Assembly (NCBI RefSeq): GCF_003231305.1
Contig: NZ_QKVM01000064.1
Coordinates: 1 to 34,492, forward strand
Source of the DNA: Pseudomonas sichuanensis
GTDB lineage: Bacteria > Pseudomonadota > Gammaproteobacteria > Pseudomonadales > Pseudomonadaceae
DNA length: 34,492 nucleotides
Direction: 5' to 3'
The notes below the pieces were generated by a model. That model searched no databases. It was not told the origin of the DNA and worked only from the letters and a program-made list of their open reading frames with translations. The translations under genes were made by a program, and so were the position numbers. The first letter of the stretch is position 1, and every line of letters begins with the position of its first letter. Positions 16,698 to 25,355 of the stretch are shown here, piece by piece.

Positions 16698-17881
16698 CAG
16701 CGGCTCTCCCTGGAACGCAGCGGCGGTTGTTGCTGTTGCAGGTCCTGCGCGGCGCGCGCGGCTGCGTCGTTAGCCGACGAGGTCGATGCACCGGCGGATG
16801 GAGCTGCAGCGTTGTTGCGGCCGCTTTCGACCATCTTGTCCAGCGGCAGGTAGAGCAGGTTGTTCTGCCCATCCTTGGTTGCCACCAGGACTTTGCTGGA
16901 GTTGCTGTACACCTCCTGCATGGTCTCGAGGTACAGGCGCTGACGGGTAACCTCTGGCGCCTTGCGGTACTCGGCGACCAGCTTGGTGAAGCGATCGGCC
17001 TCACCCTTGGCGCGGGCGATGACTTCATCGCGGTAGCCATTGGCGTCCTCGATGATGCGCTGCGCCTGACCACGGGCTTCCGGCACCACGCCGTTGGCGT
17101 AGGATTCGGCCTGGTTGCGGGCACGCTGCTCGTCTTCACGGGCACGGATCACGTCGTCGAAGGCCTCTTGCACTTCACGCGGGGCTGCCGCGCTCTGCAC
17201 GTTGACCTGGGTCACGGTGATACCGGTACGGTAGGTGTCGAGGAAACGCTGCAGGCGCTCGCGGATGTCCACGGCCATCTGCTCACGGCCTTCAGTCAGC
17301 ACCTGGTCCATCGAGGTGGAACCCACCACGTGGCGCAGGGCGCTGTCGGTCGCATGCTGCAGGCTGACTTCCGGCTGGTCGACGTTAAGCACGAAGTCCT
17401 GCAGGTTGCTGATGCGGTACTGCACGGTCAGCGGAACTTCGACGATGTTCTCGTCTTCGGTGAGCATCTGGCCCTGCTTGGTGTAGGCCCGCTCACGGGT
17501 CACGTTTTCCATGTACTTGCGGTCGATCGGCGGGAAATAGATATTCAAGCCGGGGCCGACGGTCTCGTAGTACTTGCCGAAGCGCAGCACGACCGCCTGC
17601 TCCTGCTCGTCCACCACGTACACGGCGTTGTACAGCCAGATCGCCGCCAGCACCGCCAGGCCTACGCCCAGCAGGCCCAGGCCGCCACCTTTGCCGATAT
17701 TGCGGTCGCTGTTGCCACCGCGCTTCTTGCCACTGCCGAACATGCCGTTCAGGCTGTCCTGCAGCTTGCGGAAGGCCTCGTCCAGATCCGGTGGACCTTT
17801 CTTGTCGCCACCGCCGCCACCGCGACGACCGCCCCAGGGATCCTGATTGTTCGAGTTGCCACCCGGCTCGTTCCAAGCCAT
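16697..17881 (-). CDS. hflK: HflK, SPFH-family modulator of FtsH protease
   Basis: Partner of HflC in the membrane complex that regulates FtsH. The 394 residues begin with the conserved MAWNEPG and a Gly-rich N-terminus with QDPWGG and PPDLDEAFRKLQDSL. A membrane anchor (about 68-90), the SPFH domain (DEQEQAVVLRFGKY onward), a helical region and a Gln/Ala/Pro-rich C-tail follow. The start at MAWNEPG was chosen over ATGs 4 and 12 codons upstream because it gives the conserved N-terminus and has GGAG 6 nt before it. The gap to hflX (17882-17977) holds a GC palindrome but no clear terminator, so hflX and hflKC are probably cotranscribed. Confidence 0.95.
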   Translation of the reverse strand: MAWNEPGGNSNNQDPWGGRRGGGGGDKKGPPDLDEAFRKLQDSLNGMFGSGKKRGGNSDRNIGKGGGLGLLGVGLAVLAAIWLYNAVYVVDEQEQAVVLRFGKYYETVGPGLNIYFPPIDRKYMENVTRERAYTKQGQMLTEDENIVEVPLTVQYRISNLQDFVLNVDQPEVSLQHATDSALRHVVGSTSMDQVLTEGREQMAVDIRERLQRFLDTYRTGITVTQVNVQSAAAPREVQEAFDDVIRAREDEQRARNQAESYANGVVPEARGQAQRIIEDANGYRDEVIARAKGEADRFTKLVAEYRKAPEVTRQRLYLETMQEVYSNSSKVLVATKDGQNNLLYLPLDKMVESGRNNAAAPSAGASTSSANDAAARAAQDLQQQQPPLRSRESR

Positions 17882-17977
17882 AGCGCTCTCCATCTGATAA
17901 AGCAAAGACGCGCCCACGGCGCGCCGTCCAATGCTACAGAATGCCTGTCACTGCTGCCCGGCGACCTCGACGAGCAT

Positions 17978-19279
17978 TTATTGCAAAGTGTGTTGCTCGA
18001 CAAACACTTGCGGCTCCATGCCTTCGCGGCTGACCAGGCGATTCAACTCGACCCTGGGCAGTCGCACGCTCAGCAGGCTGCGCCCTTCTTCATCATGCTC
18101 TTCACTCTGCACGGCACCCAACGCGAAGAATTGCGCGCGCAAGCGGGCAAAACGCTGCTCCAGGCACAGGGTTCCGACATAAAGATCATCCCCCAGCAAT
18201 TCGGCAACTGCCTGGCCAACCAGCTCCAGGCCTCGTCCATCACGTGCCGATACCCAGACCCGCTGCGGCTTGCCGTCGGCATCGCGCTGGATCTGCGGCT
18301 CGACATCTTCGAGCAGGTCGAGTTTGTTATACACCTCGAGGATCGGCAAGCCTTCAGCGCCAATCTCGCCCAGCACCGCCAATACCTGCTCGATCTGCTC
18401 CATGCGCTCGGGCTCATGGGCGTCGATCACGTGCAACAGCAGGTCGGAGTTGCTCGACTCTTCGAGCGTAGCCCGAAATGCCTCGACCAGCTTGTGCGGC
18501 AAGTGGCGGATGAAACCCACGGTGTCGGCCAGCACGATCGGCCCGAGGTCGGCCAGTTCGAGCCGGCGCAGCGTAGGGTCGAGGGTGGCGAACAGCTGGT
18601 CCGCGGCATAAACCTCGGACTGCGTGAGGGCGTTGAACAGGGTCGACTTGCCGGCGTTGGTGTAACCCACCAGCGACACAGACGGGATGTCGGCACGCTT
18701 GCGCCCGCGACGGGCCTGCTCGCGCTGGCTGCGCACCTTCTCGAGGCGGCCCTTGATCTGGCGCAGGCGCACCCGCAACAGACGGCGGTCGGTTTCCAGC
18801 TGGGTTTCACCCGGGCCGCGCAGGCCGATACCGCCCTTTTGCCGCTCGAGGTGGGTCCAGCCGCGTACCAGCCGCGTGCTCATGTGCTCGAGCTGGGCCA
18901 GTTCGACCTGCAGCTTGCCTTCGTGAGTACGCGCCCGTTGGGCGAAGATATCGAGAATCAGCCCGGTACGGTCCAGCACGCGACACTCGAAAACACGTTC
19001 GAGGTTACGTTCCTGGCTGGGCGTGAGGGTGTGATTGAAAATCACCAGGTCAACGTCTTCGGTTTTGACCAGGTCGCGCAATTCCTCGACCTTGCCGCTA
19101 CCGATCAGAAACTTGGCGGTGGGCTGATGCCGTGACACTGTCGCCAGTGTAACGATCTCGGCTCCGGCCGACAGCGCCAGCTCCTGAAACTCCTGCGGGT
19201 CTTCGCGCGCCTCAGGGTTCTGACCTTCCAAGTGAACGAGCAGCGCTCGCTCACCACCACCGTGGCGCTCAAAGAACAA
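17978..19279 (-). CDS. hflX: GTPase HflX
   Basis: Ribosome-associated GTPase that can split stalled or heat-damaged 70S ribosomes. The 433 residues show the HflX N-terminal domain (1-195, including GSGKVEELRDLV and the Gly-rich GGIGLRGPGETQLETDRR). The G domain has G1 GYTNAGKST at 205-213, G3 DTVGF at 252-256 and G4 NKLD at 318-321. A short C-terminal domain follows. The start is TTG, giving MFFERHGGGER as in other pseudomonads, with AGGAG 6 nt upstream. The gene begins only 18 nt after hfq, in the hfq-hflX-hflK-hflC order also seen in enterics. Confidence 0.95.
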   Translation of the reverse strand: MFFERHGGGERALLVHLEGQNPEAREDPQEFQELALSAGAEIVTLATVSRHQPTAKFLIGSGKVEELRDLVKTEDVDLVIFNHTLTPSQERNLERVFECRVLDRTGLILDIFAQRARTHEGKLQVELAQLEHMSTRLVRGWTHLERQKGGIGLRGPGETQLETDRRLLRVRLRQIKGRLEKVRSQREQARRGRKRADIPSVSLVGYTNAGKSTLFNALTQSEVYAADQLFATLDPTLRRLELADLGPIVLADTVGFIRHLPHKLVEAFRATLEESSNSDLLLHVIDAHEPERMEQIEQVLAVLGEIGAEGLPILEVYNKLDLLEDVEPQIQRDADGKPQRVWVSARDGRGLELVGQAVAELLGDDLYVGTLCLEQRFARLRAQFFALGAVQSEEHDEEGRSLLSVRLPRVELNRLVSREGMEPQVFVEQHTLQ

Positions 19280-19297
19280 TGCAGGCTCCTACTGTTT

Positions 19298-19558
19298 TCA
19301 AGCGTTGCCTTGCTCGCTGTCGCCATGCTCGCCATCGGTCGGGCTGGGCAGACGAACTGGACGGGCAGGTACGACAGTCGAAATCGCGTGCTTGTAGACC
19401 ATCTGGCTGACGGTGTTCTTCAGCAGCACGACGAACTGGTCGAACGATTCAATCTGGCCCTGCAACTTGATCCCGTTGACCAGGTAAATCGAAACCGGGA
19501 CCTTTTCTTTTCTCAAGGTGTTCAAGTAAGGGTCTTGTAGCGAATGCCCTTTTGACAT
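19298..19558 (-). CDS. hfq: RNA chaperone Hfq
   Basis: Hexameric Sm-like protein that pairs small RNAs with mRNAs; in Pseudomonas it also works with Crc in catabolite repression. The 86 residues contain the Sm1 and Sm2 regions (SLQDPYLNTLRKEKVPVSIYL, with Gln8 in the proximal site, and the YKHAISTVVP segment). A short, acidic, low-complexity C-terminus ends SEQGNA. The start at MSKGHSLQDP was preferred over an ORF extension 23 codons upstream because it is the invariant Hfq beginning and AGGAG lies 8 nt before it. The 93-nt gap after miaA has no terminator, so hfq is probably read from upstream promoters as well as local or intragenic ones that I could not define. Confidence 0.98.
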   Translation of the reverse strand: MSKGHSLQDPYLNTLRKEKVPVSIYLVNGIKLQGQIESFDQFVVLLKNTVSQMVYKHAISTVVPARPVRLPSPTDGEHGDSEQGNA

Positions 19559-19651
19559 ATGCCGCACTCCTGTAAGGATCAATAGTAAAAAACAAGAAAA
19601 TTCAGTAATTGCTGCCGCCCTTCGCAAGAATAGACGGCAATAAGCAGGGAC

Positions 19652-20623
19652 TCAGCTCAATATGGAGACGGCCCCAAGGTATTTCAAGGTGCGGGACAGA
19701 TTGTCGCAGGCCAGACTATCCAGCCAGTGCACGTCGGACCAACCGCGCAGCCAGGTGAATTGGCGCTTGGCCAGCTGACGCGTGGCAATGATACCGCGTT
19801 CACGCATCTCATTCTCAGTTAGCTGGCCGTCCAGGTAATCCCAGACTTGCCGATACCCCACTGCCCGTATAGACGGCAACCCGGCGTGCAAGTCACTTCT
19901 GGCTCGCAGCGATCGGACCTCGTCGACGAAGCCCTGTTCCAGCATCTGCGAAAATCGTAACGCAATTCGCTCATGCAAAATGTGACGATCTGTAGGCGCT
20001 ATGGCCAGGCTGGCGACAGTATAGGGCAAATGCCCGCTCACGCCTGCGTCTGCGCCGCGACTTTGCGCGAATTGACGCTGGCGGTGGGCGGTCATGCTCT
20101 CGCCGCTCACCCGATACACCTCAAGCGCGCGAATCAGGCGCTGCGGGTCATTCGGATGGATACGCGCCGCCGACTCGGGGTCCACCTCGGCCAGCTGGCG
20201 ATGCAACTCGGCCAGGCCCAGCTCGCCGGCCTGGGCCTCAAGCTCGGCGCGAACACTCGCATCGGCCGGTGGCATGTCGGCCAGACCGTCGACCAAAGCC
20301 TTGTAATAAAGCATGGTGCCGCCGACCAGCAGCGGGATCTTGCCGCGCGCGGTGATCTCGGCCATGGCCTCGAGCGCATCGGTGCAGAACTGCTTCGCCG
20401 AATAGCTCTCGGCCGGGTCGAGGATATCGATCAGCCGATGCGGATGGGCGGCCAGCACCTCTTTCGAAGGCTTGGCAGTACCGATATCCATGCCGCGATA
20501 GACCAGCGCCGAATCGACACTGATCAGCTCGCACGGCAGCACCTTGGTCAGCTCGATGGCCAGGTCGGTCTTGCCGGCCGCCGTCGGCCCCATGAGGAAT
20601 ATCGCCGGGGGTTTCATGCTCAT
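19652..20623 (-). CDS. miaA: tRNA dimethylallyltransferase MiaA
   Basis: Adds a dimethylallyl group to N6 of A37 in tRNAs reading UNN codons, the first step to ms2i6A. The 323 residues show the P-loop GPTAAGKT (12-19), the DSALVYRGMDIGTAKP substrate region, RLIDILDP, LLVGGTMLYYKAL and HPNDPQRLIRALEV, and a C-terminal QLAKRQFTWLR. The start MSMKPP lies 1 nt after the mutL stop; an ATG two codons in (MKPP) is a reasonable alternative. Close packing with mutL and the downstream hfq is the familiar mutL-miaA-hfq arrangement. Confidence 0.96.
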   Translation of the reverse strand: MSMKPPAIFLMGPTAAGKTDLAIELTKVLPCELISVDSALVYRGMDIGTAKPSKEVLAAHPHRLIDILDPAESYSAKQFCTDALEAMAEITARGKIPLLVGGTMLYYKALVDGLADMPPADASVRAELEAQAGELGLAELHRQLAEVDPESAARIHPNDPQRLIRALEVYRVSGESMTAHRQRQFAQSRGADAGVSGHLPYTVASLAIAPTDRHILHERIALRFSQMLEQGFVDEVRSLRARSDLHAGLPSIRAVGYRQVWDYLDGQLTENEMRERGIIATRQLAKRQFTWLRGWSDVHWLDSLACDNLSRTLKYLGAVSILS

Positions 20624-20624
20624 C

Positions 20625-22526
20625 TCATCGCCCCCGCAGGAACAGCTTGTCCAGGTCGTCCAGGCCCATCTGGGTCCAGGTCGGCCGGCCGTGGTTGCAC
20701 TGGCCGCTGCGCTCGGTGTTCTCCATGTCGCGCAGCAGGGCGTTCATTTCCGGGATCGCCAGGCGCCGGTTGGCGCGCACCGCACCGTGGCAGGCCATGG
20801 TCCCGAGCAATTCGTTCAGGTGCGCCTGGATGCGGTCGCTGCTGCCGTACTCCATCAGGTCGGCGAGTACGTCCTGCACCAGGCGGTTGGCCTCGGCCTG
20901 CTTGAGCAGCGCCGGGATCTGCCGGATCGCCAGGGTTTCCGGGCCCAGGCGCTGCAGCTCGAAGCCCAGGCGCTGGAACCACTGGGCATGCTCTTCGGCG
21001 CAGTCGGCCTCGCGCTGGCTCAGCGCCAGCGACTCCGGCACCAGCAGCGGCTGGCCGCTCAGGCCTTCACTGGCCATGGCCACCTTGAGGCGCTCGTACA
21101 TGATCCGCTCGTGGGCGGCATGCATGTCCACCAGCACCAGGCCGATGGCGTTCTCGGCCAGGATGTAGATGCCTTTGAGCTGGGCCAGGGCATAGCCCAG
21201 TGGCGGGATATCGCCCTGACTGTCCGGCAACGCGCCCGGCGCGGCCGTGGCGTTGTCCAGCGGTGCATAGAACTCGCGGTAGACCGCCTGGGCCTCGCCG
21301 GCAGCTAGCGGCTGGGACGGGCGCGGGGTGTATTGGTACTGATAGCCCGCACCGGCGCCGCCCGAGGAGAACGACTGACGCGCCTCGCCCTGGGGCTGCT
21401 CCAGTACCGGTGACGCCAGGCGCATTTCGCCCTGGGGGCCGAATTCCCCGGCCTGCTGGCCGCTCGGGCGAATCAGTTCGGCGGTTGCCGCAGGGGCCGC
21501 GAGCTGGTCCTCGGGCCGCACATCAGCCAGGGCCCGGTGCAGGGTGCCATAGAGGAAATCGTGGACCATCCGCCCTTCGCGAAAGCGCACTTCGTGCTTG
21601 GTCGGGTGCACGTTGACGTCGACACCGGTCGGGTCGAGCTCGAGGAACAGCACGAAGGTGGGGTGCCGGCCGTTGAACAGCACGTCGCGGTAAGCCTGGC
21701 GCACCGCGTGGGCGACCAGCTTGTCGCGCACCGCGCGGCCATTGACGAAGAAGTACTGCAGGTCTGCCTGGCTGCGCGAAAAGGTCGGCAGGCCAACCCA
21801 GCCCCACAAACGCAGGCCGTTGCGCTCGACGTCGATCGGCAAGGCCTGCTCGAGGAAGCCCGGGCCACAGATGGTACCGACACGCCGCGCCCGGGCCATC
21901 TCGTCGGCAGCCTCGTGCAGGCTGAAGATGGTCTTGCCGTTGTGGCGCAGGTGGAAGCCCACGTCGAAGCGCGCCAGCGCCAGGCGCCGGATGACTTCCT
22001 GCAGGTGATCGAATTCGGTTTTCTCGGCCTTGAGGAACTTGCGCCGGGCCGGGGTATTGAAGAACAGGTCACGCACCTCCACCGAGGTGCCGACCGGGTG
22101 CGCGGCAGGCTGCACGCGCGGGAGCATGTCGCGGCCTTCGGTTTCCACCTGCCAGGCTTCGCCGGCATCGGCGGTGCGTGAGGTCAGGGTCAGGCGGGCC
22201 ACCGAGCTGATCGACGCCAGAGCCTCACCGCGAAAGCCCAGGCTGAGCACGCCTTCGAGGTCTTCCAGTTCACGGATCTTGCTGGTGGCGTGGCGCGCCA
22301 GGGCCAGCGGCAGGTCGTCCGGGGCAATGCCGCTGCCGTTGTCGCGTACCCGCAGCAGCTTCACGCCGCCCTGCTCGACCTCGACTTCGATGCGCCGGGC
22401 GCCGGAGTCGAGGCTGTTTTCCAGCAGCTCCTTGGCCACCGAGGCAGGGCGCTCGACGACCTCGCCCGCGGCGATCTGGTTGGCCAGCCGCGGGCTGAGC
22501 AGCTGGATGCGCGAACCGCCATTCAT
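20625..22526 (-). CDS. mutL: DNA mismatch repair protein MutL
   Basis: ATP-dependent coordinator of mismatch repair. The 633 residues show an N-terminal GHKL ATPase (ELLENSLDSGA, DNGSGI, HATSKI, GFRGEALASIS), the LFFNTPARRKF segment and DVNVHPTKHEVRF. A Gln/Pro/Ala-rich linker (about 345-435) leads to a C-terminal dimerisation/endonuclease domain. That domain carries D467-MHAAHE-R-x-x-x-E478, a form of the DQHA(X)2E(X)4E nuclease motif with Met at the Gln position, plus ACHGAVRAN and CNHGRPTW. Pseudomonas MutL is reported to nick DNA, unlike E. coli MutL. The ATG overlaps the amiB stop (ATGA). Confidence 0.97.
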   Translation of the reverse strand: MNGGSRIQLLSPRLANQIAAGEVVERPASVAKELLENSLDSGARRIEVEVEQGGVKLLRVRDNGSGIAPDDLPLALARHATSKIRELEDLEGVLSLGFRGEALASISSVARLTLTSRTADAGEAWQVETEGRDMLPRVQPAAHPVGTSVEVRDLFFNTPARRKFLKAEKTEFDHLQEVIRRLALARFDVGFHLRHNGKTIFSLHEAADEMARARRVGTICGPGFLEQALPIDVERNGLRLWGWVGLPTFSRSQADLQYFFVNGRAVRDKLVAHAVRQAYRDVLFNGRHPTFVLFLELDPTGVDVNVHPTKHEVRFREGRMVHDFLYGTLHRALADVRPEDQLAAPAATAELIRPSGQQAGEFGPQGEMRLASPVLEQPQGEARQSFSSGGAGAGYQYQYTPRPSQPLAAGEAQAVYREFYAPLDNATAAPGALPDSQGDIPPLGYALAQLKGIYILAENAIGLVLVDMHAAHERIMYERLKVAMASEGLSGQPLLVPESLALSQREADCAEEHAQWFQRLGFELQRLGPETLAIRQIPALLKQAEANRLVQDVLADLMEYGSSDRIQAHLNELLGTMACHGAVRANRRLAIPEMNALLRDMENTERSGQCNHGRPTWTQMGLDDLDKLFLRGR

Positions 22527-23956
22527 TGTTGCGACGCCAGGGTGGTGCCCGGAATGTCGAGGTGCTGGCCGACTTTCAGCTCATCGGTCTTCAGGCTGTT
22601 GCTGCTGCGCAGGCTGGCAACGCTGACCTGGTAGCGCACGGCGATCATCGCCAGGGTCTCGCCGGGGCGCACGGTGTGATCGCGCGGGCCCTGGGCAATC
22701 TTGCCGCTGTCACGCAGCCAGGCGATGTAGGTGCCCGGTGGCGGGTTCTGCTGGAAGAACTGGCGCACGCCGGTATGGATCGACCGGGCCAGTGCCTGCT
22801 GGTGGCTGCGGGTGGCCAGCTTGGCCGCCTCGCTGGCATTGGAGATGAATCCGGTTTCAACGAGGATCGATGGAATGTCCGGCGACTTCAGCACCATGAA
22901 CCCGGCCTGCTCGACGCGCTGCTTGTGCAGCGGGGTGACCCGGCCCATGTTGCCCAGCACCTTTTGCCCAACGTTGAGGCTGGAGCTGAGGGTGGCGGTC
23001 ATCGACAGGTCGAGCAGTACCCCGGCGAGCATGCGGTCCTTGTCGTCGAGGCTGACGTTGCCGGCGCCGCCGATCAGGTCGGAACGGTTTTCCGTGTCGG
23101 CCAACCAGCGCGCGGTCTCGGAGGTGGCACCGCGGTCGGACAGGGCGAATACCGAGGCACCGAAGGCGGCCTTGGACGGCGCGGCGTCGGCGTGAATCGA
23201 GACGAACAGGTCAGCGCCCTTCTTGCGGGCGATCTCGGTGCGCTTGCGCAACGGGATGAAGTAGTCGCCGGTACGGGTCAGCTCGGCGCGGTAACCCTTC
23301 TCGCTGTTGATCTGACGCTGCAGTTCCTTGGCGATGTCGAGCACGATGTCTTTCTCGTGCTGCCCACGCGAGCCCGAGGCGCCCGGGTCTTCGCCACCGT
23401 GGCCGGCGTCGATGGCAACGACGATGTCGCGCTTGCCGGCAGGCGCCGGTGGCAGCTTGATTGCCGGTTGCACCGGGGTCACCGGCACCGCCGGCGTGGT
23501 CGCAGGCGGCTGCACCGCCGGGGGCGGTGTCGGGTTGCTGGCGGCGATGGCGTCGGCTTCCTGATCGTACAGGTCGACCACCAGGCGGTTGCCATACTGG
23601 GCATTCGGCGCCAGGGTGAAGCTCTTGGGCGATACGGCCTTTTTAAGGTCGATCACCACGCGCAGGTCGGTGGGCGTGCGCTGGGCCGAACGCATGCTGT
23701 TGATCGGCGTGTTCGAGGTGGCCACGTTCAGCGGCCCGCCCAGGGTGGCACCGTTGATATCGATGACCAGGCGATCCGGCGCGGTCAGGGTGAAGACGCT
23801 GTGCTGTACAGGCCCGGACAGGTCGAAGACCAGCCGCGTGTTGTCCGGCGCACGCCACAGGCGCACGCTCTTGACTTGAGTGACAGCCGCCAGAGCGTCA
23901 ACGGTCACCGTTGTCAGCAGCAGCCCAACGACAGCGACCAGTGCGCGTATGCGCAT
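22523..23956 (-). CDS. amiB: N-acetylmuramoyl-L-alanine amidase AmiB
   Basis: Periplasmic zinc amidase that cleaves septal peptidoglycan during daughter-cell separation. The 477 residues show a signal peptide (1-23, ending ALA), an AMIN targeting domain (about 27-130) and a Pro/Ala linker (140-175). The Amidase_3 domain has zinc ligands in DAGHGG (His186), Glu201 and SIHAD (His255), and catalytic Glu367 in VETGF. A C-terminal LysM domain (427-469) follows. An in-frame GTG at 23968, abutting the tsaE stop, would add four residues. The ATG giving MRIRAL was chosen because a purine-rich GGGGAAAGG precedes it and it suits the signal peptide. The gene overlaps mutL by 4 nt. Confidence 0.95.
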   Translation of the reverse strand: MRIRALVAVVGLLLTTVTVDALAAVTQVKSVRLWRAPDNTRLVFDLSGPVQHSVFTLTAPDRLVIDINGATLGGPLNVATSNTPINSMRSAQRTPTDLRVVIDLKKAVSPKSFTLAPNAQYGNRLVVDLYDQEADAIAASNPTPPPAVQPPATTPAVPVTPVQPAIKLPPAPAGKRDIVVAIDAGHGGEDPGASGSRGQHEKDIVLDIAKELQRQINSEKGYRAELTRTGDYFIPLRKRTEIARKKGADLFVSIHADAAPSKAAFGASVFALSDRGATSETARWLADTENRSDLIGGAGNVSLDDKDRMLAGVLLDLSMTATLSSSLNVGQKVLGNMGRVTPLHKQRVEQAGFMVLKSPDIPSILVETGFISNASEAAKLATRSHQQALARSIHTGVRQFFQQNPPPGTYIAWLRDSGKIAQGPRDHTVRPGETLAMIAVRYQVSVASLRSSNSLKTDELKVGQHLDIPGTTLASQQ

Positions 23957-23968
23957 ACCTTTCCCCAC

Positions 23969-24442
23969 TTACTGTTTGATTTTCTTGGCCAGATCGGCAC
24001 ACCAGGCTTCGCCGCGTGCCCCCTGCGGCGACAGGTTCAGCGAGCGCCCGCCCGCTTGCGGGCTTATGGTAATGGTCAGGTCGGGCTTTGGCAAAACGCC
24101 CGCACCTTTATCGGGCCACTCGAACAGGCACAGGGCGTCGCCCTCGAAGTAATCGCGAATCCCCATGAATTCAAGCTCTTCCGGATCGACCAGACGATAC
24201 AGGTCGAAGTGAAAAGCGCGAATGTCGCCGATCTCGTAGGGTTCGACCACGGTGAAGGTCGGGCTCTTGACCGGGCCGGTGTGGCCCAGGCCACGGATCA
24301 GGCCGCGGGACAGGGTGGTCTTGCCGGCGCCCAGGTCGCCCTCGAGAAAGATCACGCCATGACCGCCGGTCACTTCAGCCAGCTTCGCGCCGAAGTCGAC
24401 GGTGGCCTCTTCATCGGCCAAAAACAGGGTTATGCCAGACAC
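23969..24442 (-). CDS. tsaE: tRNA threonylcarbamoyladenosine synthesis ATPase TsaE
   Basis: P-loop ATPase that works with TsaB and TsaD to make t6A at position 37 of ANN-decoding tRNAs. The 157 residues show Walker A GDLGAGKT (35-42), SPTFTVVEPY (60-69), HFDLYRL with Asp80 and FEWP with Trp109. The start is GTG, with GGAGGA about 9 nt upstream. It overlaps the 3' end of nnrD by 13 nt and is followed directly by amiB. nnrD-tsaE-amiB is a conserved order. Confidence 0.95.
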   Translation of the reverse strand: MSGITLFLADEEATVDFGAKLAEVTGGHGVIFLEGDLGAGKTTLSRGLIRGLGHTGPVKSPTFTVVEPYEIGDIRAFHFDLYRLVDPEELEFMGIRDYFEGDALCLFEWPDKGAGVLPKPDLTITISPQAGGRSLNLSPQGARGEAWCADLAKKIKQ

Positions 24443-25290
24443 GCTGAATGTTCCTCCAACAATTCTCTAATGACCGCAACCAGATCGCTGGCCGCCAGGC
24501 CTCTTCCCTCAACCCCCAGCCGCTCGCCGGCACGGGCATGCAGCCACACCCCCAGGCAGGCTGCCTGCCAGGCGTCCAGCCCTTGGGCCAGCAGCGCTGC
24601 CAGCACCCCGGTGAGCACATCCCCCAGCCCCGCGCCGGCCATGGCCGGATGACCGTGATCGCACAACGCCAGCCGCCCGGCGGGGTCGGCCACCAGCGTA
24701 CCGGCGCCCTTGAGCACACAGACGCTGGCATATTTACGCGCCAACTTGCGCGCGGTACCGGGCCGGTCGGCCTGCACCGCTTCGGTGGAGATCCCCAGCA
24801 GGCGCGCTGCTTCCCCCGGGTGCGGGGTCAGCACGCTGCCACTGGGCAGCGCCAGTGGCGATCGCGCCAGCAGGTTGAGCGCATCGGCATCCCAGACTTG
24901 CGGCAAATGCGCATTGGCCACCGCCGACAACAGGCTGCGACCCCAGGCCGCCTGCCCCAGCCCCGGCCCGACCACCAGCACCGAGGCTCGCTCCAGCGGC
25001 CCCATCAACTGATTGGCTGAGCTCACGCCCAACCACATGGTTTCGGGCAAACGGGCCAAGCCGGCAGCGACATGTTCGGGGCGCGTGGCCACACTGACCA
25101 GGCCGGCGCCACAACGCAGCGCGGCTTGCGCACTGAGCATCACCGCCCCGCCGGTACTCAGGTCGCCACCGACCACCAGCACGTGGCCGAAGTCACCCTT
25201 GTGGGCGCCGGCAGCACGCGGCGGCAGGCCGGCCAGGGTCAACCGATTGAGCGGTTGCGGGGCATTACCGAGGTGTTTGGTCTGAGGCAT
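24430..25290 (-). CDS. nnrD: ADP/ATP-dependent NAD(P)H-hydrate dehydratase (single-domain)
   Basis: Metabolite-repair enzyme that dehydrates damaged S-NAD(P)HX back to NAD(P)H. The 286 residues show the ribokinase-like YjeF C-terminal fold: KGDFGHVLVVGGD (31-43), GGAVMLSAQAALRCGAGLV, TPHPGEAARLLG (155-166), LKGAGTLVADPAG and the GLGDVLTG loop with catalytic Asp224. In E. coli this domain is fused to an N-terminal epimerase (YjeF_N), which is absent here. The start MPQTKHL was preferred over an in-frame ATG 13 codons upstream, because a TATAAT on the minus strand (25324-25319) would start transcription downstream of the longer start. It overlaps tsaE and heads the long minus-strand run. Confidence 0.92.
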   Translation of the reverse strand: MPQTKHLGNAPQPLNRLTLAGLPPRAAGAHKGDFGHVLVVGGDLSTGGAVMLSAQAALRCGAGLVSVATRPEHVAAGLARLPETMWLGVSSANQLMGPLERASVLVVGPGLGQAAWGRSLLSAVANAHLPQVWDADALNLLARSPLALPSGSVLTPHPGEAARLLGISTEAVQADRPGTARKLARKYASVCVLKGAGTLVADPAGRLALCDHGHPAMAGAGLGDVLTGVLAALLAQGLDAWQAACLGVWLHARAGERLGVEGRGLAASDLVAVIRELLEEHSACLA

Positions 25291-25318
25291 GGGGTCAAAG
25301 GCTCCGATGTCTGGCAGA

Positions 25319-25324
25319 ATTATA
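25319..25324 (-). promoter_or_regulatory. Possible -10 element for the nnrD-to-hflC run
   Basis: TATAAT on the minus strand, 29 nt upstream of the chosen nnrD ATG. No good -35 is visible at 16-18 nt spacing, so the promoter is weak or activator-dependent, if real. It lies in the short divergent gap with queG. Confidence 0.4.
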
Positions 25325-25355
25325 CGCACCTACACCCGTAATGCCTTGCCCATCC

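Noticed and set aside
16727..19135. 802-residue open frame on the plus strand opposite hflK and hflX
   Set aside because: It spans two well-supported genes in antisense and has low-complexity composition and no plausible ribosome site or motif.
22526..24652. 708-residue open frame on the plus strand opposite amiB, tsaE and part of nnrD
   Set aside because: It is antisense to three recognised genes in a packed operon, with a composition typical of shadow frames.
25341..25355. Upstream ATG for queG at 25341
   Set aside because: It cannot be excluded, since neither start has a Shine-Dalgarno sequence; the shorter form was preferred because MPATLPDINTLAQ resembles the usual family beginning.
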